DNA of 64,000 nucleotides from Tomocerus qinae (Eukaryota; Arthropoda; Collembola; Entomobryomorpha; Tomoceridae), in NCBI GenBank assembly GCA_020055645.1, contig CM034546.1:109709375-109773374 (forward strand), written 5' to 3'. Shown piece by piece: positions 49,901 through 64,000 of the stretch. Made by a program: the position numbers and the translations under genes. The notes below the pieces were generated by a model. The model did no database searches. It was given only the letters and a program-made list of their open reading frames with translations, and was not told the origin of the DNA. Position 1 is the first letter of the stretch. Every line of letters starts with the position of its first letter.

Positions 49901-52900
49901 TACTCTCCTAATACTTTGTCCTACTCTACTATGTATTTAAGGAGATTAGCCCTACATAGTGTTATATAGCACTACGATGTAGATAGTTGTATGTATATCT
50001 CTGCATAATAGCAATAGAAAGATAAAGAGTGAGAGAAGAAAGGAGTCTAGACAGGACGAGCCCAACTCAGAGTTGACTTGCTCTCGCATCGCATCACAGT
50101 ACCGAGCTAATCAAGGAAATGGACAGAAAATAAGGGCAAAGTATCACCACCAATATTAATTAGTCTTGTAGACGGAGACAAGACTGCGTTTCAAGTCAGC
50201 TCCACTCCACACAAATATACATTGCTCAAGCCAAGTCACACTCTCCTAAAAGTCCTCAACATAATGAGATCAAAATGTGTGTCCTGTCTTCTCTTGTCCT
50301 GGCCTGGCCTCGCGTCTCTCCGACTCCCTAATTCTCTATCCCAAAACTAACTATATTATGCATTTACATCAGTTTCTTCTGTTCTGCTCTACATTGCATT
50401 GTGAATACCACTTTGTACAAAAGAACACGACAAACAGAGATACCCCTGTACATAGATCTTTTCTCTTATCTTCTCAGCATCATCTCGTCATATCCTCTCA
50501 TCTTACAAAACGGAAACCCTTTATTATATGATTCAGAAGAAAATCCTTCTTCCAAAATTTTCAAACTGTCTGTTTCCATTCCATTTCCCCATAATTTTCA
50601 AGATTCTTCAGCAGCATTGTCTTACTTATCTTAAATAAAGAGTAAGTGGTAGATACTTATTACATAGGTAGATATAGGGAAGCAAGTCTCTCGGGGAAAT
50701 ATTTAAGGAATGAGTTCTGTTCGAAGCATTTCAACCTCTTGCATGTTTTCTCAGTTCACTTAACTCAACTTTAGTAGTTATCTTGGCCCAAACAGAGTAC
50801 AGAGAGGAAAAGGAGACCCTTAAAAAGAATTTAAGGGGACCCCTGCTGTTTCCAGCCCTATTTTATTTCTTTTAACTCATTTTTTCTCTATTCTTCCTTC
50901 CCTTTACTAGTTTTTAAGAAAGAAAAGTCCAGTCCATTCAACATTCTGAAACAATTTCAGCGGAGCTAACAGCAAAACGAACTCTATTCCCGTCATCTAA
51001 TCCGTCCACCCACCCTCCACAGTTTCTAGTCAACTCGAGTCAACTTAACCATTTCTTTCTTTTACACTCCTTAGACTTAAGGAGTAGTAAGTAATATACT
51101 CTCTTCTGTAATACAATACAATACAATAACACACGCAGCTCAATTTCAAAAAGTTTATTCCTTTCCCTGCTCTTTGGTTTACTCATCTTGAGAGCTGGAT
51201 GGATGCCCCAGCCCCAGGTATCCAATCACAATGATAATATAACTTAACTTTATAACTATTAACTGTGTACTCTTTGTAGATACACAAACTACTAACTGAA
51301 CCTCTTAACAGCCTCTAGCTAAAGCTACCTGTCTGTACTGTGTGTGCGAGTATTAGACATCGCAGTTAAAACCAGCCCAACAAACAACAGAGAATATTAT
51401 TATAGCTATAATAAAATATGCATATAGTAATAAGCAGAAGAACTAGCTCTAACTTGGCATGAAAACTAAACTATCGTACGATAACTACAAAGAGTTCCCC
51501 ATCATCATCATCATTTTTTCACAATAGTTACAAAGACATACCAGAAAACCAATTCGAGACTCCCTCCCATTGACCTCTGCTTGTTGAGACTGACTTTTGG
51601 ACTAACCGGCCCCTTAGCGTACCGACAGGACAGGCCAGAAAGCTTGGCGCCGACTATGTCCAATATATTCTATATTATCTGGACGTATCTCTCTGAATAC
51701 TAATAAGGCATTGTACTCCTGTCTCCCATTATATTACAACAATAAATATATGCGAGGATACTTAAATCCATTTCCATGCTCACACAACAAAACAATTTAT
51801 ATACTTATGAGTGCATACGTGAGCTTCTTCCTATATTACATTCATAATAGTATGATGATGTGGACGTGGACTGTGCATGCATATTTACAACTTAGAAACT
51901 TCTAGACAGAGCGGCGATGGTGATCGTCGTTAACTAAATCCTATCCCGCTCCCTTCCACATATACAATGGTACAGTGCTAAATGCACTCAAATTGCATAT
52001 AGAAACACCAAAGGTTAGCACAATAGCACGGTATAAATAACTAAAATATTATTTCCTTGTACTCACCTACTAATAACATTGCATACCTAGAAAAAATTTT
52101 CATTAAGCCAGCTTTTTCTTCTCGCTCTAATAAGAAATTCTTTTTCTGCTTTGTTATTAGCTTGAACCCTCGTAGCCCTTCTACTCAGAAATATCCCGAA
52201 CCTTTTTCCGTGATGGATCTACCCGCAAGAGAAGGGAACTTCAAACCCACAGACCCTCTTTTTATAACTTGGCGTGAAACAAGAGTGTTAATTGTAAAAA
52301 ATTGAAACTATATACGCATACAAATGCAAAGTCATTGTAAACTGATCAGAGAAACTACAGTATTCACTTACATTCTCCTCCACCATAAAAACATTGTATT
52401 ACAGGGAACAGTAAATGGATTTAGGTAAGTAGAAGTAACCAACAGAACGTCACAACAAAACGTAAGTCAGCTAGCACAAATAATACAAACGCGAGGAGAA
52501 TATTATGATGATGAGCATACCAAACAGCTATCTCGTACTTATTACACAGCATAGATCAGATTTAATGTATGCAACGAAGAGTTAGCTCCATGTATCTAGC
52601 TGTACACACATTACCATCAAGTAGGTAGGATAGCATTTCATTTTATTTACTTGCTTCATTTGAATCCCACTTCAACAAGAATCCTCACCATCATCCAATC
52701 ATCCACCACCAAGTGAAGATGGCTATAATATGTAAATTACTACTTATAGTGATATACAGCACAAGTTACTATTACATTAAATTACAATACCAAGGACTTT
52801 ACCCACACTACAAAATACAATGCCAACAAAACTCAACTTGCACAGCAGTTTACTCTTCAACTCGCAATGTACTTTATCTGCCAAGACACTTTCAAACGTG

Positions 52901-55900
52901 TCCTTATAATATTATATCGGTCTACCGGACAAATACTAATCGTCATATCTTTGACTTAAACGCTCGCATAGACACAAGAAGGGACAACCAGAATTGCATC
53001 CTACATATTTTCTGTCCCTTACCACTTCTCCGAACTTTATCTCAATCATATGCACAATACATGCTGGAGTGTGCGTCCTCCAGTGAAATGAATACATCAC
53101 TAGGCTACTGATAAACATAGAGAAACCAACAACTAATCTTGAGTTACTTCCCTTATCCTCACTTCAACATTATTTAAACCCATACACCACTCTCAATGTA
53201 TAAAAGTATATACAGACAACAGGTATTACGTATTAAGCACACGTGATAAGAGGATGGATAACAATGTAATAGTGAGCGATACCATACCCACAAATTACTC
53301 CTATATCTGAATTTGACTTGACATGATTTGTACTATGTATATGTACAGTTCCTTTTTCGTCTAACTTTTCATCATTAATTCTTTAGCATTATCTCCCTTT
53401 TCACTCTCATCACACCCTCGCACTTCACAAACAACACGTAATAAACAAAATTACTTAAGAATATACTCATATCAGCTCTATTGAATTCTTTCAGCAGAAC
53501 AGAAATTCTGAACCAAATCACTTCACTCGTCGGGTAATTCACTAATTAATTCTATACTTTAACAAAAAGTCAATAACTAACTTCATTTGTTGCCAGTATT
53601 ATTATCACTATATCATCGCTCATGATAATTGGATTCTATTGCACTATATTAATATAGATTAAAACGATTGTAATTTAAACAATTTTTGGAATTGGTAGTA
53701 AAATAATGGAACAAAAATTATTCAAGTAAAAATTGTGTATTCTACGATAACCATGTATTGTGCGAGATAGATATGTATTTGAGTTCGTCATAGCTAGAGT
53801 TGGAAAAACAAGAGGAATAAAATATCTATTATCATAGATAAGGTGTCTACTTAATATACATAGACGAGTGGATGCAAGTAGAAAAGTATATGCAGGGAGG
53901 ACGAGAGAGGAGACAGTCAGGATTGAATTGGATTGGTGAAACTCCTCTTCGGTGCTATAACTATATCACCCCCAAACCAGCTAATACTAAATCTTTCGGA
54001 ACTGACAGTAACTTGCGTAATCAATCAATAAACTCTCACTCCGCACTAGCTCGTCCCAGCATTACTTTGAATAATCTATGCATACACTGTGTTTATTATG
54101 CAGCTTACTATTACGATTACGTAGATAGATATATATGTATAAATATAAAGTACATATCCAAAGTATTCTTGGTTATAATAAATCTATCTGTATCAAAACA
54201 TAGGATAAGTATCTTTCGTTAAGCCTTATCCTATTTCACTTTTATCCACCATCTTAGTCATTTTTGGCCCAAATAATAAAATTGTAGCATTGAGACAACT
54301 AACAATTAATTCACCTATTTTAAATATGTGCAACCTTTTGTAATAAAGTAGCAATACAAATTATTCAGCCCTAAAATTCACCAATATTTGTCCCCGTCAA
54401 TTTGGCGAAATTCAATTCGCCCAACATTGTTAGAATGCATTTGCACGAATGATAGTAAAATGCACATTTGTTTGTTTAGGTTTTGCTAAGAATATGTAAG
54501 TAATAATTTTCATAGTCGTTTTTTCAATAATTTCATTTTGCCAAATTGACTTTTGCCAAATTGGCCTAAAAGGAAGGTTATTCGTGCTAATGCAACGACT
54601 GAGACTTATTTACCGGCTGGGATGAGTAGCTTTATGTATAGAATGGTATAGTGTAGTTATTAACGCCATAGATGTAACAAAGGAGTATGCATTGTATTAC
54701 TAACACTAGTTTGTATGGTACAGTAAGTAAGTACAGTATCTCTCTCTCTCATTCAGAATTCAAAGCATGGCCTATCTAAATAATAATTCCCTTTTGAGTG
54801 AGCCACGTCAACTGTATGAACAATTCAGAGCCAATCGCAAACTAAATAGGAATATACTCAGGCCGTCACAAATCTTTCCATTTGAATCATCTCGTCAGTT
54901 TGTTTGGACTGAGTTAGATTAAATTTGGGTAGAAGGTTGTCGTCAAAAAATATCTTAAATCTTTTCACTAGTTTACAATGATCTCGGTTTCATATCATTT
55001 GATCTGAACTTCGATTAAAATTAAAACCTCGGCAAGGTCAACCTTTGAAAGCGTTTCAAGTGCACACCGCTATTGTAAGGATGTGCGCACTCAATATAAT
55101 GAGATGTTCTTAGCAGTTATAATACGTAATGTAAAGTATACATTATAGAACGGAGACGGAGGAAACTGTCCATCTAATCACAATTTAAGATTACATCGCT
55201 CTTACTCAATATTTTATTCAATTTGCCACCAGAAATACGCAATAGTGATGTAATAAAGAGTTAACATTATCCCATGAAATTTAAATTATCTCAATCTGAC
55301 TGAAGATCAAATTACTATTCAATCCGTCAACTTAGCAAGAGTAATGAGGGAAATAAATACATGAGATTTTTACCAGACATTCGAATTTTAAAAAGCCGGT
55401 ACTACTGGAATTCGATTGCAAGTGAATGTTATCTCAGCATTATTCATTAATCGCATTCAAATATTGGAACACGTTGAAACAAATAGATAGATCACATGGC
55501 AGTGCCAATACAGCAATTCTTTGTCATGCACTACCACTAAATTGAATACATTATCTGTACAATGTCCATATAAAGTCATATTATTGTAATTGTGTTTTTA
55601 GGCAATGGTAGAATTCTATAGGTACTTAAAGACGTTTCTAGAAAGTTACTGCACCAGAAAATGCCCAAGTAATTTGTAAAATTACCATAACTTTATTGCT
55701 CACCGTAGTTGGATCGTTGGAAGTTATAAAAATTCATTTTCTCAGCACCCTAAAATTAGTTTGACACAACTCAAGAATGACATTATTACAATGACAAGGG
55801 GTTAATTCTAATATTTTTATGCTTGTTAGGTTAAATTTAGATAGAAAGGTAAAGCTACTCGTAATGCCACAAGGAATGTCTCTTATTCTGTCCATCGGCC

Positions 55901-58900
55901 TACGTGAGTCCATTATGCATGTCAAAACCTTTTCTCTATTCCAATCGCTTTGAAAAATTTGTCTTCATTAAGAATTCCAACTAGGAAAATATAAATACAG
56001 CATAATATATCACTTATATTCAACGATCTACAACCCTTTTTCTATATTTAATCCTCTAAAGCATTTTTTCTCATAAAATGGTACCTCATACATTATATTT
56101 AACAAGGTATTTGTATGCAAGGGACAAAGCTATCCAAAGAAGCACAGTACACAAGGAGCATAACCCACCTCCTACCTGGCTAATGAGTTTAAAGGTAATA
56201 GTAGTACTCTATATCATTTATTTCTTGTAAAATAATATTTCTATCGCGTACTCACGAACTCAAATGTTTCAACCTTAACCCCACACCAAAGGTATTTCAT
56301 TGAAGACAGCTCAAATAGCGTGTGATCATAGGTCCATATTCATCAGTTAGTGAGGTACACATTATAGGACACAACAATAAAGTCAATCTAAAGGTGCACA
56401 AGAACTGTCATGTCAGCCAGGCACTTTTTATTTAGAATAATATAACTGCCTACGCGTAATAGCCTACAATATAACTTATCTTTACATTTACAACCCAACA
56501 TAACCAGATAGGTTGAGTAAATCTATCCTAAATGCAAGTTACACACTGTACGATAAGTTGATGGAGACTGTATGTCTACTGCGACCAATGTGCTTGCATT
56601 AGTTACACTTTCGGTCAGTGAGACATAGGTTTAGACATTGTATAAATGCACATAGAAATTGTATTAAATAAAGTGAACTGTGTGCTGCAGGGCAACGAGA
56701 CGAGGTTGGTCCACTAAACAAGTGCAACTATTTGACTTGACTGACCAAGAAAGTTTATCTCTTCACGCCCTCTCTACTTTATCCGATGAGCTGGTACTGG
56801 TGAGTTGGCCAGCAAAGAACAGGATACCTTGTCCTGAATAAAAATATATAGATGAATGATGTAATAAATGATGAAAAGTCCAGCCAAGAGTTCGAGGAGA
56901 TTCAGTTTGCTACATCATTCTGTATATTTTAATGTTTACATACTCGGAACACTACGGAAGGATTTTTTATGGAAACTCAATTGGATGTTCTACTTATACA
57001 AAATTGTACGACTACGTAAACATCACCCTACATTACTCAGCAAGCACCACATAGACCTAATAGATAAATATATTTGAGTGGATTGCTATATTGTTCGAGA
57101 AGAATGTTTATAAATAGGTGACTATAAATTGGAGAGGGAAAGCAGTTGAAACTGAAGACGAGTCAAAGAAAATTTGACAACCAAAACGAAAGAAAAAGAC
57201 ACGAGAAAGAGATTCCTCTCCAGGAGACAGGAAGCTAACAATAGTAATCCAAATATGAAATGCATTCACAACAATAGCCCTACGTAAAGTCCAACTCTAC
57301 AGCTCTAGTGCCAGCAGGAGGAATAAGAGACGCCGAGCACACGTACCAAGTAAATACGTATACTACTACAATACTTATGTATTTATCTGCGTATGCATAT
57401 GTAGGGAGGATAACGATGTGATGTCTTCAAGTCTGATGTTGAATGGTGAAACCCCCATAGGAGTCTCGATGAGATGACACGACACCAAATTTCCTGTGTC
57501 CAACTCTATTCTCATCCAAAGAAACTTTTTAACATCCATCTCATTTCTCCCGTCACTCCGGCGTGTCATCTTTCCATACCTTTATACTTTCACAGTCAAA
57601 TCAAAATAAATACGTTTCCCAGTTTCTATATTTTAACAAAGCCACTCACTTCTTGGCATATAGAAGCTTTGCATAAAATTCAAACCGTGATGGAATACAT
57701 AATATCCTACGGTGATGCTCTAAAGCATTATAATATTTTATTCACACTGCTTTTTCAACTTTTATAAGTCTAACCTAACTATGCATAAGTATAACCAGGA
57801 AATACAAAGAATAATTTAAACCCACTATTTGTATCTACTTATAAGTACTTGTCATGTTTCATATATAGGTATCTATCAGAGAGTTATTATAAGTAGCTAT
57901 GTTGATCATAGTGGTTGTTCGTGCTACTGATCCCGCTCTCCTTCCCAATCCAACTAAACTGGCAGAGTTCGACGGATTATTTCCTACTTTGTAATTCCCT
58001 AGAAAAATACTCAAGACAAATCTTCAAGAAATACAAGTCCCTGGAGAGCAACATAAATAATACATACTTTAAGCCTCTGCATGACCCTCAGGAAAAGTTC
58101 ATATTTCAAGGAGCAATCCATGAATCCTTACACTCAAATACACACAGAAAGCATCCACTACACACACATAGTCTCCATACGATATTCACCCATTACTCCT
58201 ACTTCTAACTTAACCTCACATCACAACAACCCCAAAACTCTCCAAAAAGACAATCGAAAATCGACAACTTCCTGACGAGTCTTTTCTTTCTGTTACCATT
58301 ATTCTTCCAAGAATCTTTCTTTTGATTCAATTCAGCGGAAATACAAAATTTTGACGAAATATTAAATCAGGATCGGATTCATTTATTTCTCTAGACTGTT
58401 TACTTTATTCTCAAATAATACAGCTACCCACTGCTATGTTATGTTCTACAAAAATATTGAATTATTGCGTTCTCCATTCTTAGTAGTCCACAGGCTACAA
58501 TATCCTACTGATCAGTACAATAGAGTGGCCAGATGATAATCTTCAACTAGGAATTGTACTCAGATCTAAGTATTCATGTACTTATATGGTATTTTGTGTG
58601 GTACATAATTATAGATGCTATTGTATTTACTATACTAATACTGAGGATAAGTTGTGTAGCTACTATTTACAAGTCACATAGCGTGATATCTGTAGGAGGC
58701 AAATATTAACGCATAAAATTATATCTTTTACGTGCAAATACAATTTATATTATTTATATCTCCAAATTCCCTTGCTAAATCCAATGCAGCGTTAATAAAC
58801 CAGTCCACATTATCATAAGAATCGTCTCTCTGTAAAAATACAGTTGGAAATATTCCTACATTCAATGTATTTCTCTTTGGTAAATATGAATTTGCAAACA

Positions 58901-61900
58901 GTGGAATCGATTGAAATACAAAATATATTTATTTACACAATACTATGTGGTTGATATATGTGAATCTTTCCATGCCAAGGCTGTTGGTTTGCTAATTTCA
59001 ATTCCAGTCTCTATTCAATCAAATTATCTGTTCTGTAGCTAATGGTAAGTGTTGAACTAATATGTAAACATGGGTGAATGTTACTTACAATCGTTAGTCG
59101 AGTCAACTCAGCAATAACTAAATACTACGGATACTTACTACTAGCAGTGCTCTAGAAAATTAAACCGTTGGGTTTGGACGAATTCAAAATGAGAATTTAT
59201 TTCGATGCCTACTTAAGTCAACACGGCGACATACATATTATACCAAACAAACGAGCAAACAGGACACACAAGTGGTGTGAGAATGAAGAGCTTCATTCTG
59301 TCATTCTATTCAGTTTCTATCATTCATAATAGGACAGGTCTAGTTGCTTTACTTGTGTATTATAAATACACATTACAGAGTAACAGAATGAAATTGCCGT
59401 TTCGTTGATCGACATAAATACTACAGCGTGGTTTACTATTCGATGTATTAGTGTACTATCTATCTGTAAATGTGCATAGAGGGTATCTATTAAGGAATAG
59501 TGCTAGATGAGAAAAGGGTTCTTATAATTGTACAGAATGTTTATTCGCAAGTAAAGGAAAACGGATGTCGTCATCGCATCAATTTGAACATGAAGATCAT
59601 CTTGGAATCCATAAAAGTAGACAAACACACTTTATCTGTGTAGCTGCACTATTTAGTAGGGACTGTATGTGCACTAAGGGATTTAGCATCTCATCTTCCT
59701 CTCATCTCTCAACTTACAATCAGAGTATTTATATTTTTCATGGAGACAGATATACGCGACTCGATTCAATTCAAGCATAGAAGGATAAAGCGCTGTCTCT
59801 TTCTCTCCAACTCTTGTAAAAACTGAATGCATGCATAAATGCAAAGAATGTTGGAGGAAGAAGAGGAAAGAATACCGCCCTACGCTGCCGTTGCCGCCTT
59901 TACGGAGCGGTGCGAATGAATCTAATAATAAATCCACTAATGACGATTTCAATTAGAGGAGTGTGTAGGATGAGAATCATTGGCGTGACGCCCTCTTCTC
60001 ATTTTCTTTCCTTCGAGTAATGAGGAATTCATATTTCATTAAAATTGCCGACTTCATTTCATAAATGATGACAACAGGGGCCCTGTGACGATGGATCTCT
60101 CAAGTCAACATCAACTTCATCCCAAACATCCTCATCACCATCCAACTAACAAATCCTCATTCACACAACTTAATTCAAGACACTGCGACAAATGAGCTTC
60201 TTACTTATCTCCTATCCCGCACTCCATGGGGAGACATATTCATTTTTGACCGGACGAAACCACAAAATATATCTACTAAATCACATTTACCTACATTATG
60301 AATAGAACCACTTTTCCTATACTCCGTACACTATGGCATATATATGTATTATTGCTATTTACTGATTTAATGTAGCAGAAGCAGGGCAACCACATAAACT
60401 CTGCACTCCTTTTATCAAACGGTTTCGTTTGTTTATAATATTTATTTTTCAGCAACAGTATATATATTTCTATATATTTCTACTATTTTCACTACATTGC
60501 AGAAGAAAAAAAAATTTATTTGAGCCATAAGAGTCTGTTATGTTGTGCAATTTTGTCTATAGTGTCTAGGATTATATACAAGTAGCACACGTACAGAGAT
60601 TTTGGTGCTTGTACGTTTATATAGTACTCGAAAAATACTACAAAAAGACTGAACTAAAAGATCTGTCCGTTTAATCGAACGGCAAGAAATCGGAGTAAAG
60701 TAAAGAAAGATACATTGCCTCAACATCAAGAACTTATTTCACCGCATTGCTGTCTTGCTAGCGTTTAAGGTTTTTTCAACATTATAGTATTGATTAGATT
60801 CTATTTATTGTCGTGTAATATGACTGTAACTATGTACAGTACACCAAATATAGTCAAGTAGTCTGGTAGGATATGTCCAGAACTGCGGTTGAGACTTGAA
60901 AATGTCTACTTACTCTTAAAATGTAGTTCTCGTATATGTTATATCTCTGTGGGGCATCATAAGGAAGACAAAATCAAATAGAGATAGAGACTCTGTCTCA
61001 TTGTCAGCTTATATAGAAGAAGACTTGGCTTCTGCTTAGCCCACTCTCCATTTAACTACACGAGCCGAAGCAGAAAAACATTTCTCATTTATCTAGTTAT
61101 GTTTGAATTTATTTTACAAGCTTGATCTTGCTAATAGCAGATAAATTTTCCGTTCTTCCTTTCCTCCACAGCTGCCCGTCTGTTGTTGAGGAACTTGGTA
61201 ATTTTGCTTGTCATCGTGATTAAAACACAGTCCCAAGTCCATTGCCTCCAATTTACTAGCTATAGCCTCAGTTTGCTTGGCGTCTTTTGTTTCATTACAC
61301 CAACTCAGATGATGATTACCTCGTCAAAACAAAAGATAAACAGGACAGGACAGGACAACGGAGAGGACAGGAGCAGGAAAATAACCAGGACAGTTACTCC
61401 TATACATAAATACATACACCGCAGTGCACAGCGTATGAAAAACAAAAAATACCAACAACTCAACATTAAATCTGAATTTTATTACTATTATTATGCAATT
61501 ATTGTTTTAAAGTGACAACCTGTCCCTCTATTACTACAAGATTGAGATGCACGCTATGCTTATATCATTCCTCCCCTTTATAACATACAAATGAAAATAT
61601 TTCCCACGAAAATGGAATTTGAGATTTCTTACAAATAGAAAAGTTCAAGAGCCTGTCTATCTACTTTAATACAAATAATAACATTCTCAACAAATACTTT
61701 ATAACTTACGGAAGACATTATTTCCCTCATTAGTTCACCACTACTTGCCATGTCATCAATAAATTAATAGTTATGTGTATAACTACTACATGTCTACAAT
61801 GAGGTGTACACATAGTAAATATGTAGTTGTAGTGCGATATACATTTAGTCGAGTGTTTCACAAACACTCATGCCGAACTCCATTATTTACATATGTGGCA

Positions 61901-64000
61901 ATTCGTGAGGATGATGATACATAGATGATACTATTAGGAAGAACCACAAATTCAGTCAAGATACACAAGTACCTCTACGTAACTAATTTATTTATAGCTC
62001 TAAGCATGAATAACTCATATAACACTCTTACAAAACACCAAGTTCAAAAATATAATCTAACTTGCATAATTTTTATTATCGGCATCTACAGGATCTCTAT
62101 ATACTACGATCACCCATTGCTTGCATAATAACCTGAAATTTGGCTGAATGACGTGGTGAAATATTGCAGAGGACAAAATAACAAGGAAAGCAAATAAACA
62201 CTAATCCAAATCTTTTCCCTCGCACATTCACACACTTTTCAAAGTAAAATACTGCATATTATCTGCCATATTAGTACACATGCTAATGCTTCATGAGAAT
62301 TGCAATATTCCTTTCTGTTCTCCACACATTGCCTTTTCTCAATAATACAAATAGGACGCTAACTAGTAGCTAGAAGAACATACATAGCATTCTAAAGCAA
62401 TGCCATTAGCATTGGATTAAACTAGCTGGACTGAAATGATTCTCTATCATCACATAGGAACTCTTTTCATTTTATATGTAATACCCAAAGCACCTTTCAA
62501 CAGAAGAGATGGACGAGCGTAAAGAAATATGCAAAAGAGCGAGTCATACTCTCTATAATATATAATGGGGAAATGCACTTTAGGAAAATAGAATGTCCTT
62601 CTCGAGTTAGGAATTTGGTATTCACAGGAAGATAGGAGAGGAAGAAGAGAGAAGATCAGTCAAATCAACACTGGAATTGTATGGACAGAATAAGAATGAT
62701 GCATATGCATAGATAAGGATTTGTAGAGAACAAATTTGGACAGATCAGTGAGACAGAGCGAGTAAAGTGTAAAACAGAGTAGATTGAACAATATGTATAT
62801 GATATGGATATGAGTGAGTGGAGAGGGAGAGAGAGAACGGAAGGCAAAGGATAAATACAGGAGCCAAAATTAGGCACGTATTATTTACACACACAATAGG
62901 CAAAGGAATACAATGGGTGTTAAATAAGCAAATAGACTCTCTGACTGGTGGCGAAACATATTTTTTGCCATTTTCTCATTTCTTTTCTTTCTTCTCTCGA
63001 ATTATTCCATTCTTTCTCATTGTTTCCTCAGCTCACACCATCCAAGACTCTCCTCTACAGATTTATTCATAAATTGATGCTTTAGTTCACTAAGGAAGCT
63101 TATTTGTAGCTACAGCCTCCACACATACTACTACATAACATCTAATGATAATATCCTTGTTCCATCCTCTTATTGTTAGATCAAATAGGGATAGGCTGAG
63201 CTATACACTTTTGAAAGCTACCCGGAGAGCCTTTGCATATTTAAGTTGACTTGATGTGCTGTGACTCTTTCCTACTTCATAAGTACTCTTTTGTACTCCC
63301 ATCACACTAGGCATAGCATCAATTTCATTTTATTCTATGCACAATATCTCATAGAGAATGTTACTATTCCTATATGTTTGTGCTTATAAATGAATTACAA
63401 TATTACGCGATGTATTCAGTGTCATACTTATTGCTATACTGAATGCATAAACATTACTACTGTATTATATTTCATACTTTATTTTCTGCACCTACCATAA
63501 TCGTAGTGTAATAATGTCCTATACGGAAAAATATGTTTGTAGTAACAAAGAAAGTCAATATTATACAAGTACTAGGGTACAGGCGTATTATATAGGGTAT
63601 TATCGTTTGCACATTTACGTTATTTGAGTAGAAGGGGTAGGGAAACCGGGGAAGCGAGTGAAAATTGATAGGCAAGAATTTTTCGCTGGATTGAATGTGG
63701 AAATAAGTGCAGCGTGTAAATAAATAGAAAGAAAGGAAGAAGTGACTGAGTTGAGCTGAGCTGACGAAGAGGAAAACCTCAAAGAAATTCCAAATCTCAA
63801 CAGAACTGTAAACTAGGTAGAGTAGGAGTACCCAGAGAGCAGTCTCTCTCTCTCTCCATCAGTCTAGTAGCAGTAGCTTCTAAATGACTCTTATATTGTA
63901 GTGGTATACTTATATGGTAAATATATAGACATGGGTACAATGGTAGTGAAGTGGTATTTACAGCGTGTGTGGCTTTTCGCTAAACTCTTGGCTTTTCGCA
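43965..64000. other. 20-kb region without a convincing gene
   Basis: AT-rich; open frames up to 168 codons occur (for example 48948-49454 plus) but have no domain, no sensible splice context and a composition expected of chance frames. Low-complexity CT, GA and ATC runs are scattered (for example 63846-63855). It is most simply the 5' flank or a giant first intron of the E-protein locus. Slightly GC-richer patches lie near 59870-60230 and 54380-54580. Confidence 0.35.
54396..54580. repeat. Decayed inverted repeat with GCCAAATT words
   Basis: GTCAATTTGGCGAAATTCAATT (54396-54417) matches the reverse complement of 54529-54550 at about 18 of 22 positions. Next to the latter, TTTTGCCAAATTG is repeated directly. 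The region between has a weaker pair, AATGCATTTGCAC and AAAATGCACATTTG. It looks like an old MITE remnant. Confidence 0.4.

Noticed and set aside
52585..52610. Resemblance to miR-9 (ATCTAGCTGTA)
   Set aside because: The seed region does not match and no hairpin partner was seen nearby.
52713..53111. 132-codon plus-strand open frame
   Set aside because: No domain; Tyr, Ile and Cys rich; overlapped by an equally open opposite strand.
1..64000. tRNA, rRNA, CRISPR or bacterial operon features
   Set aside because: No convincing B-box or cloverleaf, rRNA core or regular spacer array was seen by eye; the gene structures are eukaryotic. A covariance-model scan was not possible.

Overview
This window is nuclear DNA from an animal, most likely an arthropod. 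It is AT-rich, the genes are broken into short exons with GT-AG introns, and the bHLH factor it encodes is closer to insect Daughterless than to the vertebrate E-proteins ([15 protein letters not shown] and [10 protein letters not shown] match the fly protein). I cannot name the species. All three recognised genes lie on the minus strand. I rebuilt each by hand from splice sites and reading phase; no transcript evidence was available.

Layout. (1) 3057-6976: the atossa (FAM214/ATOS) homologue, complete in seven coding exons, about 637 residues. (2) 7.1-17.2 kb: intergenic, with one coding-like plus-strand patch at 7649-8016 that I cannot name. (3) 17781-23872: a small coiled-coil gene of four coding exons, 151 residues, best read as BLOC-1 subunit 6 (pallidin). 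Its 4.5-kb last intron holds a roughly 2.85-kb element with terminal inverted repeats, large internal palindromes and a nested shorter element. Its first coding intron holds a 32-bp tandem array and a 198-bp duplication. (4) 24.1-29.6 kb: probable 3' flank of the next gene, with a 109-bp palindrome carrying two TGACGTCA sites. (5) 29639-36097: the E-protein/daughterless homologue, ten exons with a complete bHLH, a duplicated LDDAI-motif exon and an alternative donor. A His/Gln-rich exon at 43422-43964 is the best candidate for its 5' coding exon. (6) 44-64 kb: no convincing gene; probably the 5' intron or regulatory territory of the same locus.

The three genes do not form a pathway. Atossa homologues are nuclear regulators of transcription, pallidin is a cytosolic subunit of the BLOC-1 trafficking complex, and Daughterless is the common dimer partner of tissue-specific bHLH factors. 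The most unusual points are the tandem near-duplicate exons in the E-protein gene, the hairpin-dense element inside the pallidin intron, the small CRE-bearing palindrome, and a possible 35-residue membrane micropeptide in the long E-protein intron.
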